Source: Rugamonas rivuli
Lineage (GTDB): Bacteria > Pseudomonadota > Gammaproteobacteria > Burkholderiales > Burkholderiaceae_D
NCBI RefSeq assembly: GCF_009380165.1
Contig: NZ_WHUF01000010.1
Location: 106,962 to 170,961, forward strand
Reading direction: 5' to 3'
DNA length: 64,000 nt
Shown here piece by piece: positions 1 through 8,981 of this stretch (position 1 is its first letter; the number at the start of each line of letters is the position of its first letter). A model generated the notes under the pieces. It saw only the letters and a program-made list of their open reading frames with translations. It did no database searches and was not told where the DNA came from. Made by a program: the position numbers and the translations under genes.

Positions 1-1203
1 GCCGACCTGCACCTGATCGTGCCGCCCGGCGGCCCGACCAAGGGCAACCTGGTGGCGCGTATCAAGGGCGACGGCAGCAAGAAGCCGCTGCTGCTGCTGG
101 CCCACATCGACGTGGTCGAAGCCAACCGCGCCGACTGGGTGCGCGATCCGTTCAAGCTGATCGAGGAAGACGGCATGTTCTACGCGCGCGGCTCGTCCGA
201 CGACAAGGCCATGGCCGCCTCCTTCGTCGCCAATATGATCCGCTACAAAAAAGAAAAGCTGGCGCCGAAACGCGACGTCGTCATGGCGCTGACCTGTGAC
301 GAGGAAATGGTGCCCAGCAAATTCGACGGCGCCGAGTACCTGTTCAACCACCACCGCGCCCTGATCGACGCCGAGATCGCGCTCAACGAAGGCGGCAGCG
401 GCCTGCTGGACAAGGACGGCAAGCCGGTACGCCACGGCATCCAGGCCGGCGAAAAAATCTACCAGACCTTCCAGCTTGAAGTGACCAACCCCGGCGGCCA
501 CAGCTCCGCGCCGTATCGCGACAACGCCATCTACCACCTGGCCGAAGGCTTGTCGCGCCTGGGGCAGTTCGCCTTCCCGTTCAAGCTGTCGCCGGTCACG
601 CGCGCCTACTACGAGCGCATGGCGGCGGTGGAGAAGGGCCAGGTGGCCGCCGACATGAAGGCCATCCTCAGCGATCCACCCGATGCGGCCGCGCTGGAGC
701 GCCTGTACGCGGTCAGCCCGGTGCACAACTCCACGGTGCGCACCACCTGCGTGGCGACCAAGGTCGATGCCGGCCACGCCGACAACGCGCTGCCGCAGCG
801 CGCGCGGGCCACGGTCAATTGCCGCATCCTGCCGGACGAGCAGGTCGATGAAGTGCAGGCGACGCTGCAGCGCGTGGTGGCCGACGACAAGATCAAGATC
901 ACCCGCATCGGCGAAGGCCTGAGCGCGCCGATGCCGCCGTTGACGCCGGCGCTGATGAAGGCGGTGGAAGAGATCAGCAACGATATGTGGCCGGGCGTGC
1001 CGGTGATTCCGACCATGTCGACCGGCGGCACCGATGGCCGTTTCCTCAACAGCGGCGGCATCTGGACCTACGGCATCAGCGGCATGTTCGCCGGCCCGGA
1101 AGGCAGCGGCGCGCATGGCTTGAATGAGCATATCCGCGTCAAGTCGCTGTACGACGGCCAGGAATACCTGTACCGCCTCGGCAAGCGGCTGGCCACGGAA
1201 TAG
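1..1203 (+). CDS. M20/M25/M40 family metallopeptidase, 5' end outside window
   Basis: Zinc-dependent carboxypeptidase/deacylase of the M20 family; it hydrolyses peptide or acyl-amino-acid amide bonds. The reading frame is open to base 1, so the N-terminus, including any signal peptide, is missing. Visible motifs in order are AHIDVV (first metal ligand and catalytic Asp), GRGSSDDKA (bridging Asp region), DEE (catalytic Glu plus ligand), NEGG, and the dimerisation-domain motif GGHSSAPYRDN. A late GAHGLNEHI stretch supplies the last metal ligand His. The gene runs convergently toward a GH13 gene, with a 19-bp gap between the two stops. Family is certain; substrate cannot be told from sequence. 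Confidence 0.9.
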   Translation, partial: ADLHLIVPPGGPTKGNLVARIKGDGSKKPLLLLAHIDVVEANRADWVRDPFKLIEEDGMFYARGSSDDKAMAASFVANMIRYKKEKLAPKRDVVMALTCDEEMVPSKFDGAEYLFNHHRALIDAEIALNEGGSGLLDKDGKPVRHGIQAGEKIYQTFQLEVTNPGGHSSAPYRDNAIYHLAEGLSRLGQFAFPFKLSPVTRAYYERMAAVEKGQVAADMKAILSDPPDAAALERLYAVSPVHNSTVRTTCVATKVDAGHADNALPQRARATVNCRILPDEQVDEVQATLQRVVADDKIKITRIGEGLSAPMPPLTPALMKAVEEISNDMWPGVPVIPTMSTGGTDGRFLNSGGIWTYGISGMFAGPEGSGAHGLNEHIRVKSLYDGQEYLYRLGKRLATE

Positions 1204-1222
1204 TGCAGCTTAAAGCCGGGCC

Positions 1223-2542
1223 TTACTCCGGCACGATGATGCGCCAGCGCCAGGGCTTGAGCACGGCCTGGCCTTCATCGCCGGCCAGCTTGTACTTCTG
1301 CAGCGTGGCGGTCGGGTTGACGATCACGCGCACGGTGTTCTTGCCCTGCTGGCGCTTGAAGGCAAACAGCTGCTCGTTGCCGACATCGAGCAGCTGCACC
1401 GCGCCCCCGCTGGCGCCGTTCCACAGCGCCGGGTTTTCCTTCTTCAGCTGATTCAGGCCGGCGTAGAAGCCTTCCAGCTCGTAGCTCTTCCAGTCGATCG
1501 GATCTTTTTCGAAGAACTCCAGCTTCTTCTCCAGCCGCGCTTCCTGGCCGTTGTAGATCAGCGGGATGCCGGGCAGGGTGTAGCTCAGCACCGCCATCGC
1601 GCCGTAGGCCGGGCCGTACAAGTCCTTGTCCGTGCCCTGCCAGGAATTGAGGTCGTGGTTGTTGGTGAACTGCAGGCGGTAGGCGTCGCGCGGATAGGCT
1701 TTCGGCGGATTGGCCAGATAGCCTTTCAATTCAGCCGCGCCGGCCTGGCCCTTGGCGATTTTTTTCATGATCTCGCTCAGCGGCCAGTCGTAGCTGGCGT
1801 CGAAGGCTTTGTCGTGCAGCGCCGGCTCGTTCCACTCGGCCAGCATGAACACCGGCTTGATCTTGTCGAGCTGCGCGCGCGCCTGGTTCCAGAATTCGGT
1901 CGGCACCAGGCCGGCGGCGTCGCAGCGGAAGCCGTCGATGCCGGCCTCGCGCACCCAGTACGCCATCGCGTCCGTCATGCCCTTCCACAGTTCCTTGTTG
2001 CCGTAATCGAGGCCGATCACGTCGGTCCATTCCTCCATCTCGCCTGCTTCGTTCTTGAAGGTGACGGAGTGGATTTCGCCCTTGTCGTTCTTCTTGTACC
2101 AGTCCGGATGCTGGGTGGCCCACGGATGGTCCCAGGCCGTGTGGTTACCCACCCAGTCCAGGATCACATGCATGCCCAGCGCGTGCGCCTGCTTCACCAG
2201 CTTGCGCAGGTCGTCCATGCTGCCGTAGTCCGGATTGACGGCGCTGTAGTCCTGCACCGCGTAGTAGCTGCCCAGCGTGCCCTTGTGGTTCTTCTTCCCG
2301 ATCGGATGCACCGGCATCAGCCACACGATGTCCACGCCCATCTGCTTCAGGCGCGGCAGGGTGGCGGCGAAGGCGTTCAGCGTGCCCTCCTTGCTGTACT
2401 GGCGCAGGTTCACTTCGTAGATATTCGAACTGCGGGTCCAGGCCGGGTGCTTCACCGAGCCGGTTTCGGCATGGGCCGCGAGCGGCGCAAACAATGACGC
2501 GGACAACGCGGCCAGCGGCAGCAGGGTGGCAAGCTTTTTCAT
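1223..2542 (-). CDS. Secreted alpha-amylase family glycoside hydrolase (GH13)
   Basis: 439 residues with a clear signal peptide (MKKLATLLPLAALSASLFA, cleavage near AHA). The four GH13 conserved regions are present: DWVGNHT (region I), GFRCDAAG with the nucleophile Asp near residue 208, the acid/base Glu in AEWNE near residue 236, and NNHD with Asp near residue 297. It should hydrolyse alpha-glucans outside the cytoplasm. It is the second gene of a leftward pair: the S9 peptidase stop TAA is followed at once by the Shine-Dalgarno AGGAGA and then this ATG, so translation is probably coupled. The protein is short for an amylase, with no extra carbohydrate-binding domain visible. Confidence 0.92.
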   Translation of the reverse strand: MKKLATLLPLAALSASLFAPLAAHAETGSVKHPAWTRSSNIYEVNLRQYSKEGTLNAFAATLPRLKQMGVDIVWLMPVHPIGKKNHKGTLGSYYAVQDYSAVNPDYGSMDDLRKLVKQAHALGMHVILDWVGNHTAWDHPWATQHPDWYKKNDKGEIHSVTFKNEAGEMEEWTDVIGLDYGNKELWKGMTDAMAYWVREAGIDGFRCDAAGLVPTEFWNQARAQLDKIKPVFMLAEWNEPALHDKAFDASYDWPLSEIMKKIAKGQAGAAELKGYLANPPKAYPRDAYRLQFTNNHDLNSWQGTDKDLYGPAYGAMAVLSYTLPGIPLIYNGQEARLEKKLEFFEKDPIDWKSYELEGFYAGLNQLKKENPALWNGASGGAVQLLDVGNEQLFAFKRQQGKNTVRVIVNPTATLQKYKLAGDEGQAVLKPWRWRIIVPE

Positions 2543-2551
2543 GGGTCTCCT

Positions 2552-4927
2552 TTATTGTTTCAGCGTCCGTTCGAACAGCTGATAGATGCGGCGGTATTCA
2601 TCGTACCAGCTCTCCGGGTGGACGAAGCCGTGACGCTCCAGCGGATACGGCGCCAGTTCCCAGTTGTCTTTCTTCAGTTCGATGAAGCGCTGGGCCATGC
2701 GCACCGAGTCCTGGAAGAAGACGTTATCGTCGATCATGCCGTGGGCGATCAGCAGGTTGCCTTGCAGCTTGTCGGCGTATTCGATCGGCGACGAGATCTT
2801 GTACGCTTCCGGGTCCAGCTCCGGCGTGTTGAGGATGTTGGCGGTGTACTCGTGGTTGTAGGTGGTCCAGTCGGTGACGGGGCGCAGCGCGGCGCCGGAC
2901 TTGAACTGCTCCGGTGCGCGCAGCAGCGCCATGAAGGTCATGAAGCCGCCGTAGCTGCCGCCGTAGATGCCGACGTTCCTGGCGTCGCCCTGCTGGTTGG
3001 CCACCATCCAGTTCAAGCCGTCGACGTAGTCTTCCAGTTCCGGATGGCCCATCTGGCGGTAGATGGCGGTGCGCCAGTTGCGGCCGTAGCCGAGCGAGGC
3101 GCGGTAGTCCATGTCCAGCACGATGTAGCCTTTTTCGACCAGCAGGTTGTGGAACATCTGCTCGCGGAAGTAGACCGGATAACGCTTGCTGACGTTTTGC
3201 AGATAGCCGGCGCCGTGCACGAACATCACCACCGGATATTTTTTGCCCGCTTCCAGCGTGGCCGGGCGATACAGCTTGGCCCATACCGGATCTGCGCCGT
3301 GGGTGGACGGCACGGCGACGATCTGCGGCGCGATCCACTCGCGCGCCTTGAAGGCGGCGCTGCGGGTGTCGGTCAGCTGGGTGGCGGCGCCGCCGCTGCT
3401 GGCGACGGTGGCGATCTGGGTCGGCATGTAGGAAGTCGAGTAGCGCACCAGCAGCTTGCGGCCGTCCGGCGACAGCGCGAAGCTTTCCACGCCGCCCAGC
3501 GAGGTCAGCTCGCGCACGGCGCCGTCCTTGGCCGACGTCGAGCACACCTCGTAGGTGCCCGGCAGCTTGGGATTGCACAGGAAGTAGGCGGTGCTGCCGT
3601 CGGCGTTCCATTCGATGTCGCTGGCTTCCCACTTGCCCGAGGTCAGGGCGCGCGCCTTGCCGTCGGCCGTCTGCAGGTAGATGTGAGCGTAGCCGCTTTC
3701 CTCCGACTGGTACCACAGCGTGCGGTTGTCCGGCTGCCAGCCAAAGTCGTTGCCGCGGTTGTTGACCCAGGCGGCGTCGCTCAGGCGGTGCAGCGGTTGC
3801 AGTTTGGCGGCGGCCAGGTCGACGCCGGCGATCCAGCGGTCCTTGTTGTCGATCGCCTGCACCATCACGGCTGCTTGCGCGCCGTTGTCGGTCCAGCGTA
3901 TCGATTCTTCGCGGCTTTCGAAGCGCACGCCCCGGTTGCCTTTGAGCGCATCGAGCTTGCGCGCGGCGCGCAGCTCGGCCAGTGGATCGACGCCGATGCC
4001 GGGCAGGGTGTCGAACGAGATGTCGGTCACTTTGCGGGTAGCCAGTTCAACCAGTTTCAGTTGCTGCGCCTGCGGGCCGGTGTCGCTGACGCGCTTGCGT
4101 TCGTCGTCGCTTTCTTCGTAGCCCGATTCGGTCACGTACTTGGGCATCTTGCCGACGCGGCGCTTGTCGCCGTCCTTGGCGCTGGCGATCACCAGCAGGT
4201 AGCGGCCGTCCGGCGACAGCGAGCTGGCGTCGATGACGAGTTTTTCGCCGAGGTAGACCGGCAGCGGCGCGCGGGTGGCGTCGGCGCTGCGTTCGGCGTT
4301 GCGGCGGTCGCGGGTGGCATCCTTTTCTTCCTTCAGCCGCGCCAGCGTGGACAGCAGGCGCAGTTGCAGGTCGCGGCGGCTGTCGGCGTCCGGTGCGGCG
4401 TCGGGATCCTTGGCGGTGCGCAGCAGCGCGACCGGCGACACCAGGCGCTCGGCGCGGCTCCAGCTGAACCAGTCGCTGCCGACGCGGAACTGCACGTGGG
4501 CGCCGTCGGCCGAGTATTGCGGGTCGGCGGCCGGCGTGGTGCCGCGCAGGATTTGCGTCAGCGCGCCGGTCTTCAGGTCGCGCTCAAACAGGTCGCCGTT
4601 GCGCAGCAGGATGGCGCGCGTGTGGTCGCGGTTGTAGATCGGTGCGGCGGTGTCGAGGTTGGCCAGCTGTTTATCATCGACTTGTTTGGCGGCGGCGCCG
4701 GCGATCTGGAAGGTGTCGCGCAGCGGCGAGCCGGCGCGTTTTTGCTTGAAGTAGATCTGGCGGCTGTCCCAGCCCCACCATGCCGCTTCAACCGGATTGC
4801 CGATCCAGTCGGGGTTGGCCATCGCCTGGTCCAGCGTGATCGGGGTTGCGGTGGTAGCAGCGGCGCCGGCATTGGCGGCGAACGAGCCGGCCATGGCGGC
4901 GGCTAAAAAAGGCAAGACAAAACGCAT
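2552..4927 (-). CDS. Secreted S9 (prolyl oligopeptidase) family peptidase
   Basis: 791 residues beginning with a signal peptide (MRFVLPFLAAAMAGSFAANA). The N-terminal two-thirds reads as a beta-propeller with WD-like SPDGRYLL, DIEWNADGS and ALSPDGRKLL segments. The C-terminal alpha/beta-hydrolase domain has the nucleophile in GGSYGG (Ser near 658), Asp in HGMIDDN, and His in RHGFVHP (near 766), so the triad is complete. Probably a DPP-IV/S9B-like dipeptidyl peptidase acting on imported or extracellular peptides. It is first in a two-gene leftward unit with the GH13 gene, 9 bp apart. Confidence 0.93.
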   Translation of the reverse strand: MRFVLPFLAAAMAGSFAANAGAAATTATPITLDQAMANPDWIGNPVEAAWWGWDSRQIYFKQKRAGSPLRDTFQIAGAAAKQVDDKQLANLDTAAPIYNRDHTRAILLRNGDLFERDLKTGALTQILRGTTPAADPQYSADGAHVQFRVGSDWFSWSRAERLVSPVALLRTAKDPDAAPDADSRRDLQLRLLSTLARLKEEKDATRDRRNAERSADATRAPLPVYLGEKLVIDASSLSPDGRYLLVIASAKDGDKRRVGKMPKYVTESGYEESDDERKRVSDTGPQAQQLKLVELATRKVTDISFDTLPGIGVDPLAELRAARKLDALKGNRGVRFESREESIRWTDNGAQAAVMVQAIDNKDRWIAGVDLAAAKLQPLHRLSDAAWVNNRGNDFGWQPDNRTLWYQSEESGYAHIYLQTADGKARALTSGKWEASDIEWNADGSTAYFLCNPKLPGTYEVCSTSAKDGAVRELTSLGGVESFALSPDGRKLLVRYSTSYMPTQIATVASSGGAATQLTDTRSAAFKAREWIAPQIVAVPSTHGADPVWAKLYRPATLEAGKKYPVVMFVHGAGYLQNVSKRYPVYFREQMFHNLLVEKGYIVLDMDYRASLGYGRNWRTAIYRQMGHPELEDYVDGLNWMVANQQGDARNVGIYGGSYGGFMTFMALLRAPEQFKSGAALRPVTDWTTYNHEYTANILNTPELDPEAYKISSPIEYADKLQGNLLIAHGMIDDNVFFQDSVRMAQRFIELKKDNWELAPYPLERHGFVHPESWYDEYRRIYQLFERTLKQ

Positions 4928-5036
4928 CGGTAGTTTCGCTTTGAGGTTGGGTGAACAGGGGCGCCGGATCGCAGCGCGTTTCGGATTCTAGCCCAAGCTC
5001 CAGCGAACTGTAATGCTTATATGTTCAGTTGCGTCT

Positions 5037-6443
5037 TCAGTTGCGGGCCATCTTGTCGGTGCGGCCATGGCGCGCATCGGGGCCGCCGTGGCGCGGCGAC
5101 AGCCGCAAGGCCAGCAGCAGGATGGCGCCGGCCGCCAGGTACATGGCGATCAGCACGGCCAGCATGGCGGCGTTGCCGCCCCAGGCCTGGGTGCGCGCGC
5201 CCAGCGCGGGACCGAAGGCGCCGCCCAGCATGCCGCAGCTGACCACCAGCGCGATGCCGGCCGCCGCGCGCCGGCGCGACAGCAGGTCGGTGACGATGGC
5301 GACCAGCAGCGGCGCCGCCGAGGCGATGCCCAGCGATGCCAGCGCCAGCCCGGCCAGCGACCACGCCAGGCCGTCGTTGGCGGCGATGGCCAGGGCCAGG
5401 CCGCCGGCCGCCAGCACCATGCAGGCGATGAAGTGGCCGCGCCGTTCGCGCCGCCGGTCCGAATCGTAGCCGATGGCGATCATGCCGACCACGCCCGCCA
5501 AGTTGGGCAGGGCGGCCAGCAGGCCAGGCTGCATATGGCTTGCTTCGCTCCAGCGCTGCACCAGCGCCGGCGCCCACGAGGCCAGCGCGTAGCTGGCGCC
5601 GGTCAGCAGCAGGTTGGCGGCGGCCAACAGGCACAGGGCGCGGTCGCGCAGCAGCGCGACGATGACGGCGGCGTCCGACGGCGGCTCGGCGTCGTCCGGC
5701 GCCGGCTGGCGCGTCGGCGCGGCGGCCTGCAGCAGCGCCTCGTCGCGCTCCAGGTCCTGCTCCACCATCAGCTGTTCGAACGGCGACAGCCAGTGGGCGT
5801 CGTCGGGGCGGTTGTCCAGGTACAGCCAGGCGATCGCGCCCAGCAGCACGGCCGGCAAGCCTTGCGTCAGCAGCAGCCATTGCCAGCCTTGCAGGCCGCT
5901 GTCGCCGTTCAGGTAAGTCAGCGTGGCGTCGCACAGCGGCGCGGCGGCGACGTTGGCCAGCAGCGCGGCCGAGGCGAACACGGCGAACACGCGCGCGCGG
6001 CGCGGCGCCGGGTACCACCACGTCAGGTAGAGGATCGCGCCGGGGAAGAAGCCCGCTTCCAGCGCGCCCAGCACGAAGCGCAGCAGGTAGAACATGGTGG
6101 GCGTGCGGACGAAGGCGGCGGCGGCCGAGGCCAGGCCCCAGCCCAGCATCAGCCATAGCAGCGTCTTGCGGGCGCCGGCTTTTTCCAGCAGCAGGTTGGC
6201 GGGCAGCTCGAACAGGCAGTAGCCGATGAAGAACAGGGCGGCGCCCCAGGCGTAGACGGGGTCGCCGAAGGACAGGCTGTCCTGCATCTGCCGTTGCGCG
6301 TAGCCGAGGTTGATGCGGTCCAGGCAGGCGACCGCGTAGCACAGCACCAGCAGCGGCAGCAGACGCCAGCTGATCTTGCGGTAAATGGCGTCCATGCCGG
6401 CGGCGCCGCGGAGGTGCAGGACGGTGGCGGAATGGGTCTGCAT
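5037..6443 (-). CDS. MFS transporter, anion:cation symporter-like
   Basis: About 12 hydrophobic segments. The N-terminal pattern LDRINLGYAQRQM and the FELPANLLLEK segment in helix 2-3 are typical of the ACS family (sugar acid, aromatic acid or phthalate permeases). A long hydrophilic central loop (around PFEQLMVEQDLERDE) separates the two six-helix halves. ATG at 6443 is chosen; a TTG at 6479 in frame is less likely, and ATG at 6395 (MDAIYRKI) matches the usual family N-terminus. None has a good Shine-Dalgarno, so the start is uncertain. The gene is monocistronic by spacing. The substrate is unknown. Confidence 0.85.
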   Translation of the reverse strand: MQTHSATVLHLRGAAGMDAIYRKISWRLLPLLVLCYAVACLDRINLGYAQRQMQDSLSFGDPVYAWGAALFFIGYCLFELPANLLLEKAGARKTLLWLMLGWGLASAAAAFVRTPTMFYLLRFVLGALEAGFFPGAILYLTWWYPAPRRARVFAVFASAALLANVAAAPLCDATLTYLNGDSGLQGWQWLLLTQGLPAVLLGAIAWLYLDNRPDDAHWLSPFEQLMVEQDLERDEALLQAAAPTRQPAPDDAEPPSDAAVIVALLRDRALCLLAAANLLLTGASYALASWAPALVQRWSEASHMQPGLLAALPNLAGVVGMIAIGYDSDRRRERRGHFIACMVLAAGGLALAIAANDGLAWSLAGLALASLGIASAAPLLVAIVTDLLSRRRAAAGIALVVSCGMLGGAFGPALGARTQAWGGNAAMLAVLIAMYLAAGAILLLALRLSPRHGGPDARHGRTDKMARN

Positions 6444-6566
6444 GCAGACGATATTATCCGCACGATATTGCTTAGGCAAGCTTTAGCAAGGTGCGGCGGA
6501 ACTCAAAACAACAGTGCGCGGCGCCCTCGTGCGGCGCGCTTGCGCCAGATCAGCGCGGGGGCGGCG

Positions 6567-7139
6567 TCAGGCCGCTGCCGCGCCGGAGTCCATGCCGTAG
6601 ATGCGGGTGCGGCGCGGGCGCAGTTCCGGCTGGGTGGCGGCGCCGTTGTCTTCCTGCGCCAGGAACTGGCTGCCGATCTCGAACCATTCTTCGCTGGAGA
6701 TCACCTTTTGCGCCAGCGGCAGCAGTTCCTGTTCTTCCTTGTCGAGCCGCTTGAGCAGGTTCTGGCAATACAGGTCCACCGTGCGGCACAGGAACTTGCC
6801 TTGCGAAGCGCTGCGGCGCATGGCGCGGCGCAGGCATTTGTGCACCGCGTTGAGCATGGCGCCGCCGAGCCGGCTCAGCGATTCGAGGTCGTTCAGCAGC
6901 GCGCCGCAGTTGGCGTCCGCCGCGCGCACGGCCGGCATCAGGCAAGCCTCGACCTTGCGCTGGTGGCGCGTTTCGGCGAAGGTGGTCAGTTCCTTGAGCT
7001 GGGATTCGATGAACACAGGATCGATTTCCTGCGGGCGGCGCGCGATCGACTGCACATATTGCAGCAGGCGCGCGATGAAGTGGCGTTCTTTTTTTTGTTC
7101 GATAGACAGTGTCAATAAGACATAGGTGGCAGTAAGCAT
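6567..7139 (-). CDS. Hemerythrin-like helical protein, probably without the full iron site
   Basis: 190 residues, predicted all-helical. The segment LDKEEQELLPLAQKVISSEEW strongly resembles the last-helix region of HHE/hemerythrin domains, and earlier helices carry RHF and TRHQRKVE. Normal hemerythrins have a His before the EE motif; here the helix reads YCQNLLKRLDKEEQEL with no His, so the di-iron site may be incomplete. The C-terminal ~30 residues are low-complexity and polar. ATG at 7139 is preceded by GGGAAA. It stands alone on the minus strand. The fold assignment is an inference from helix pattern and the EE motif; function unknown. Confidence 0.6.
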   Translation of the reverse strand: MLTATYVLLTLSIEQKKERHFIARLLQYVQSIARRPQEIDPVFIESQLKELTTFAETRHQRKVEACLMPAVRAADANCGALLNDLESLSRLGGAMLNAVHKCLRRAMRRSASQGKFLCRTVDLYCQNLLKRLDKEEQELLPLAQKVISSEEWFEIGSQFLAQEDNGAATQPELRPRRTRIYGMDSGAAAA

Positions 7140-7502
7140 AGCGTTTCCCGTGTTTCGTCTGACTTCGGCTGCGCGGCGAACGTTGGAGGGTGGACGCGCC
7201 CGAGGTGGAGACCGTTACCTTAGCGCCGTGCCGTGCTCATTCAACGTCGATTTACAATTGTTCACAACTGGTCGTGTGGCAATAACAAACATCGCGAAGA
7301 TTACCGGCGGGGAAAACGAATGTACACACGTCAAGCCGGTCGTGATCGTGCGTACTCTTCCTGACTGAGAGGGAAATTATGCACCTATTTTGCGCATGAA
7401 AATACGCGATTTCTTGCGTTGATCAAAAATATTTTATATCGGCCGCGGCATTGTTTTACCGCGGCCCTATCGATGCATGGCCTTGCTGCACTGCGGCGCA
7501 GA
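7140..7502. other. 363-bp intergenic region, no convincing gene
   Basis: Holds the upstream region of the hemerythrin-like gene (right-to-left) and the downstream region of the SDR gene. The right third is AT-rich (around 7370-7440). An open frame at 7126-7368 on the plus strand has no family-like sequence and starts inside the neighbouring gene, so I do not call it. A hairpin at 7441-7466 is listed separately. Confidence 0.6.
7441..7466 (-). terminator. Probable terminator of the SDR gene
   Basis: Perfect 8-bp stem GGCCGCGG / CCGCGGCC with a 10-base loop, 37 bp past the SDR stop. On the minus strand it is followed by an AT-rich run containing ATTTTT, as in an intrinsic terminator. Confidence 0.55.
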
Positions 7503-8213
7503 TCAGGCGGCGCGCGGTTCGCCCAGGTAGGCGCTGCGCGCGATGGTGAAGCCCTGCTTGACCTGGCGCGCGGTGTCGTCGGTCAGCACTTCATCCTCGC
7601 CCGCTTCCAGCGCGGTGACGATGGCGCGGGCGATGTCGGCCGGCGCCGATTTCGGTGCGTCGACGCCGCCGGTCATGTCGGTGTCCATGTAACCCATGTG
7701 GGCCGCCAGCACCTGCGTGTTCTGCGCGTGCAGGTCGGCGCGCAGGCCGTTGGTCAGCGCCCAGGCGGCGGCCTTGGATATGCTGTAGGTGCCGCTGCCG
7801 GGGATGGTGATCCAGCTCAGCGCCGACAGGATGTTGACGATGGCGCCGCCGCCGTTGCGCTTGAGCGTGGGGGCGAAGGCCAGGCTGAGCGCCATCGGGC
7901 CGTAGAAGTTGGTGTCCATCTCGGCGCGCACCGAGGCCAGCGCCTCGGGCCCGGCCACGCTGCTGCCGCTGAAGATGCCGGCGTTGTTGATCAGGATGGT
8001 CAGGTCGGGGATGGCTTGCACGGCGGCGGCGATGTCCGCTTCCTTGGTCACGTCGATCTGGATCGGCGTGACGCCGGCCAGCGTGACGGCGGCCGGATTG
8101 CGGGCGCCCGCATACACTTTGCGCGCGCCGGCGGCGAGGGCTGCTTGCGCCAGGGCTTTGCCCAGGCCGCGGTTGGCGCCGGTGACGAGTACGACGGCAT
8201 CTTGGAAGTTCAT
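7503..8213 (-). CDS. SDR family NAD(P)-dependent oxidoreductase
   Basis: 236 residues, the usual length for a classical short-chain dehydrogenase. The cofactor motif TGANRGLG is near residue 11, the NNAG motif follows (ILINNAGIF), then NILSALSW with the catalytic Ser, and YSISK with catalytic Tyr and Lys. A good Shine-Dalgarno AAAGGAA lies 5 bases before ATG at 8213. It is downstream of, and in the same direction as, a TetR-type regulator. Both genes carry the same operator-like sequence, so it is very likely the target of that regulator. The substrate is not evident; the pair could serve detoxification of a reactive carbonyl. Confidence 0.92.
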   Translation of the reverse strand: MNFQDAVVLVTGANRGLGKALAQAALAAGARKVYAGARNPAAVTLAGVTPIQIDVTKEADIAAAVQAIPDLTILINNAGIFSGSSVAGPEALASVRAEMDTNFYGPMALSLAFAPTLKRNGGGAIVNILSALSWITIPGSGTYSISKAAAWALTNGLRADLHAQNTQVLAAHMGYMDTDMTGGVDAPKSAPADIARAIVTALEAGEDEVLTDDTARQVKQGFTIARSAYLGEPRAA

Positions 8214-8260
8214 GGTGATTCCTTTCAGTGGGTGAAGTAGCGGACAGCGTGAGGTAAAAA

Positions 8261-8280
8261 AATATGACCGGTCGTCTTAA
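8261..8280. promoter_or_regulatory. TetR operator upstream of the SDR gene (copy 1)
   Basis: AATATGACCGGTCGTCTTAA, with the 8-bp palindrome GACCGGTC at its core. The identical 20-mer occurs at 8886-8905 upstream of the TetR gene. Two identical copies placed before the two genes of the unit mark it as the regulator's binding site. Confidence 0.8.
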
Positions 8281-8300
8281 AAAATGCCGAAAAAAAAGCA

Positions 8301-8879
8301 TCACAGCAAAATCTGGTTCAGCACCATGTCGGCGTAGCGGTCCAGCGGCGCCCGGCTGTGGGCGGCCTTGGCGTGCAGCACCGCGCCTTGCCAGGCATCG
8401 ATGATGAAATGGGCCAGTTCCAGCGCCGGCTGCGGCGCGCGGGTGCTGCCGTCGCGCTGGGCTTCGGCGATCACCACCGCGAGGCGGGCGGCCCAGGCGT
8501 CGAAATTGTGGCTGAGCGCATTGCGCATGGCCGGAATCTGGTTCGATAGTTCGCTGCTGAAGTTGCCCAGCATGCAGCCGCAGTTGTAGTCGCTGGCGGT
8601 GTTGGCGCCGATCAGCAGGTCGAAGTACTGCCGCATCCTGGCCTTGGGCGGCAGGCTGGCGTCGTCCAGCACGTCGCAGTATTTGCTTGCCGCCTCGGCA
8701 TAACGTTCCAATACCTCCAGCCCCAGCGCTTCCTTGCTGGTGAAGTGGTTGTAGAAGGAGCCCTTCGGCACGCCGGCCGCATCCGTGATGTCCTGGACGC
8801 TGGTGGCATTGAACCCCTTGCTATGCAACAGGTTCAAACTGGAGGTGACGATTTGCTCTTTGACGTTAGGTTTGGCCAT
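8301..8879 (-). CDS. TetR/AcrR family transcriptional regulator
   Basis: 192 residues. N-terminal helix-turn-helix: ATSVQDITDAAGVPKGSFYNHF (residues about 25-46), the typical TetR recognition helix. The ligand-binding half holds two Cys in YNCGCMLGNFSSE, a pattern seen in TetR repressors related to YxaF/LmrA-type regulators, where Cys may sense electrophiles (inference). ATG at 8879. The shared operator 6 bases upstream indicates autorepression plus control of the SDR gene, which begins 87 bp downstream of this stop. Confidence 0.92.
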   Translation of the reverse strand: MAKPNVKEQIVTSSLNLLHSKGFNATSVQDITDAAGVPKGSFYNHFTSKEALGLEVLERYAEAASKYCDVLDDASLPPKARMRQYFDLLIGANTASDYNCGCMLGNFSSELSNQIPAMRNALSHNFDAWAARLAVVIAEAQRDGSTRAPQPALELAHFIIDAWQGAVLHAKAAHSRAPLDRYADMVLNQILL

Positions 8880-8885
8880 GTGCTA

Positions 8886-8905
8886 AATATGACCGGTCGT
8901 CTTAA
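8886..8905. promoter_or_regulatory. TetR operator upstream of the tetR-type gene (copy 2)
   Basis: Second copy of AATATGACCGGTCGTCTTAA, immediately before the regulator start at 8879. It implies autoregulation. It could also reach the divergent lipoprotein gene at 8982. Confidence 0.8.
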
Positions 8906-8981
8906 AATAGTCAAGAATAATTTTTGTGGTCGGTATATGCTGTGCGTCATCTATTGGTAATTTTTTGATAAGGTGAGTTAT

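Noticed and set aside
2555..4906. Very long plus-strand open frame opposite the S9 peptidase.
   Set aside because: High-GC antisense frame, rich in Val/Gln/Ala/His/Arg, mirroring the real gene. The same applies to the long antisense frames at 9343-11457, 11409-14045, 21666-24521 and 30461-33145.
7126..7368. 80-codon open frame on the plus strand.
   Set aside because: Starts inside the divergent gene, has no family-like sequence and no ribosome site.
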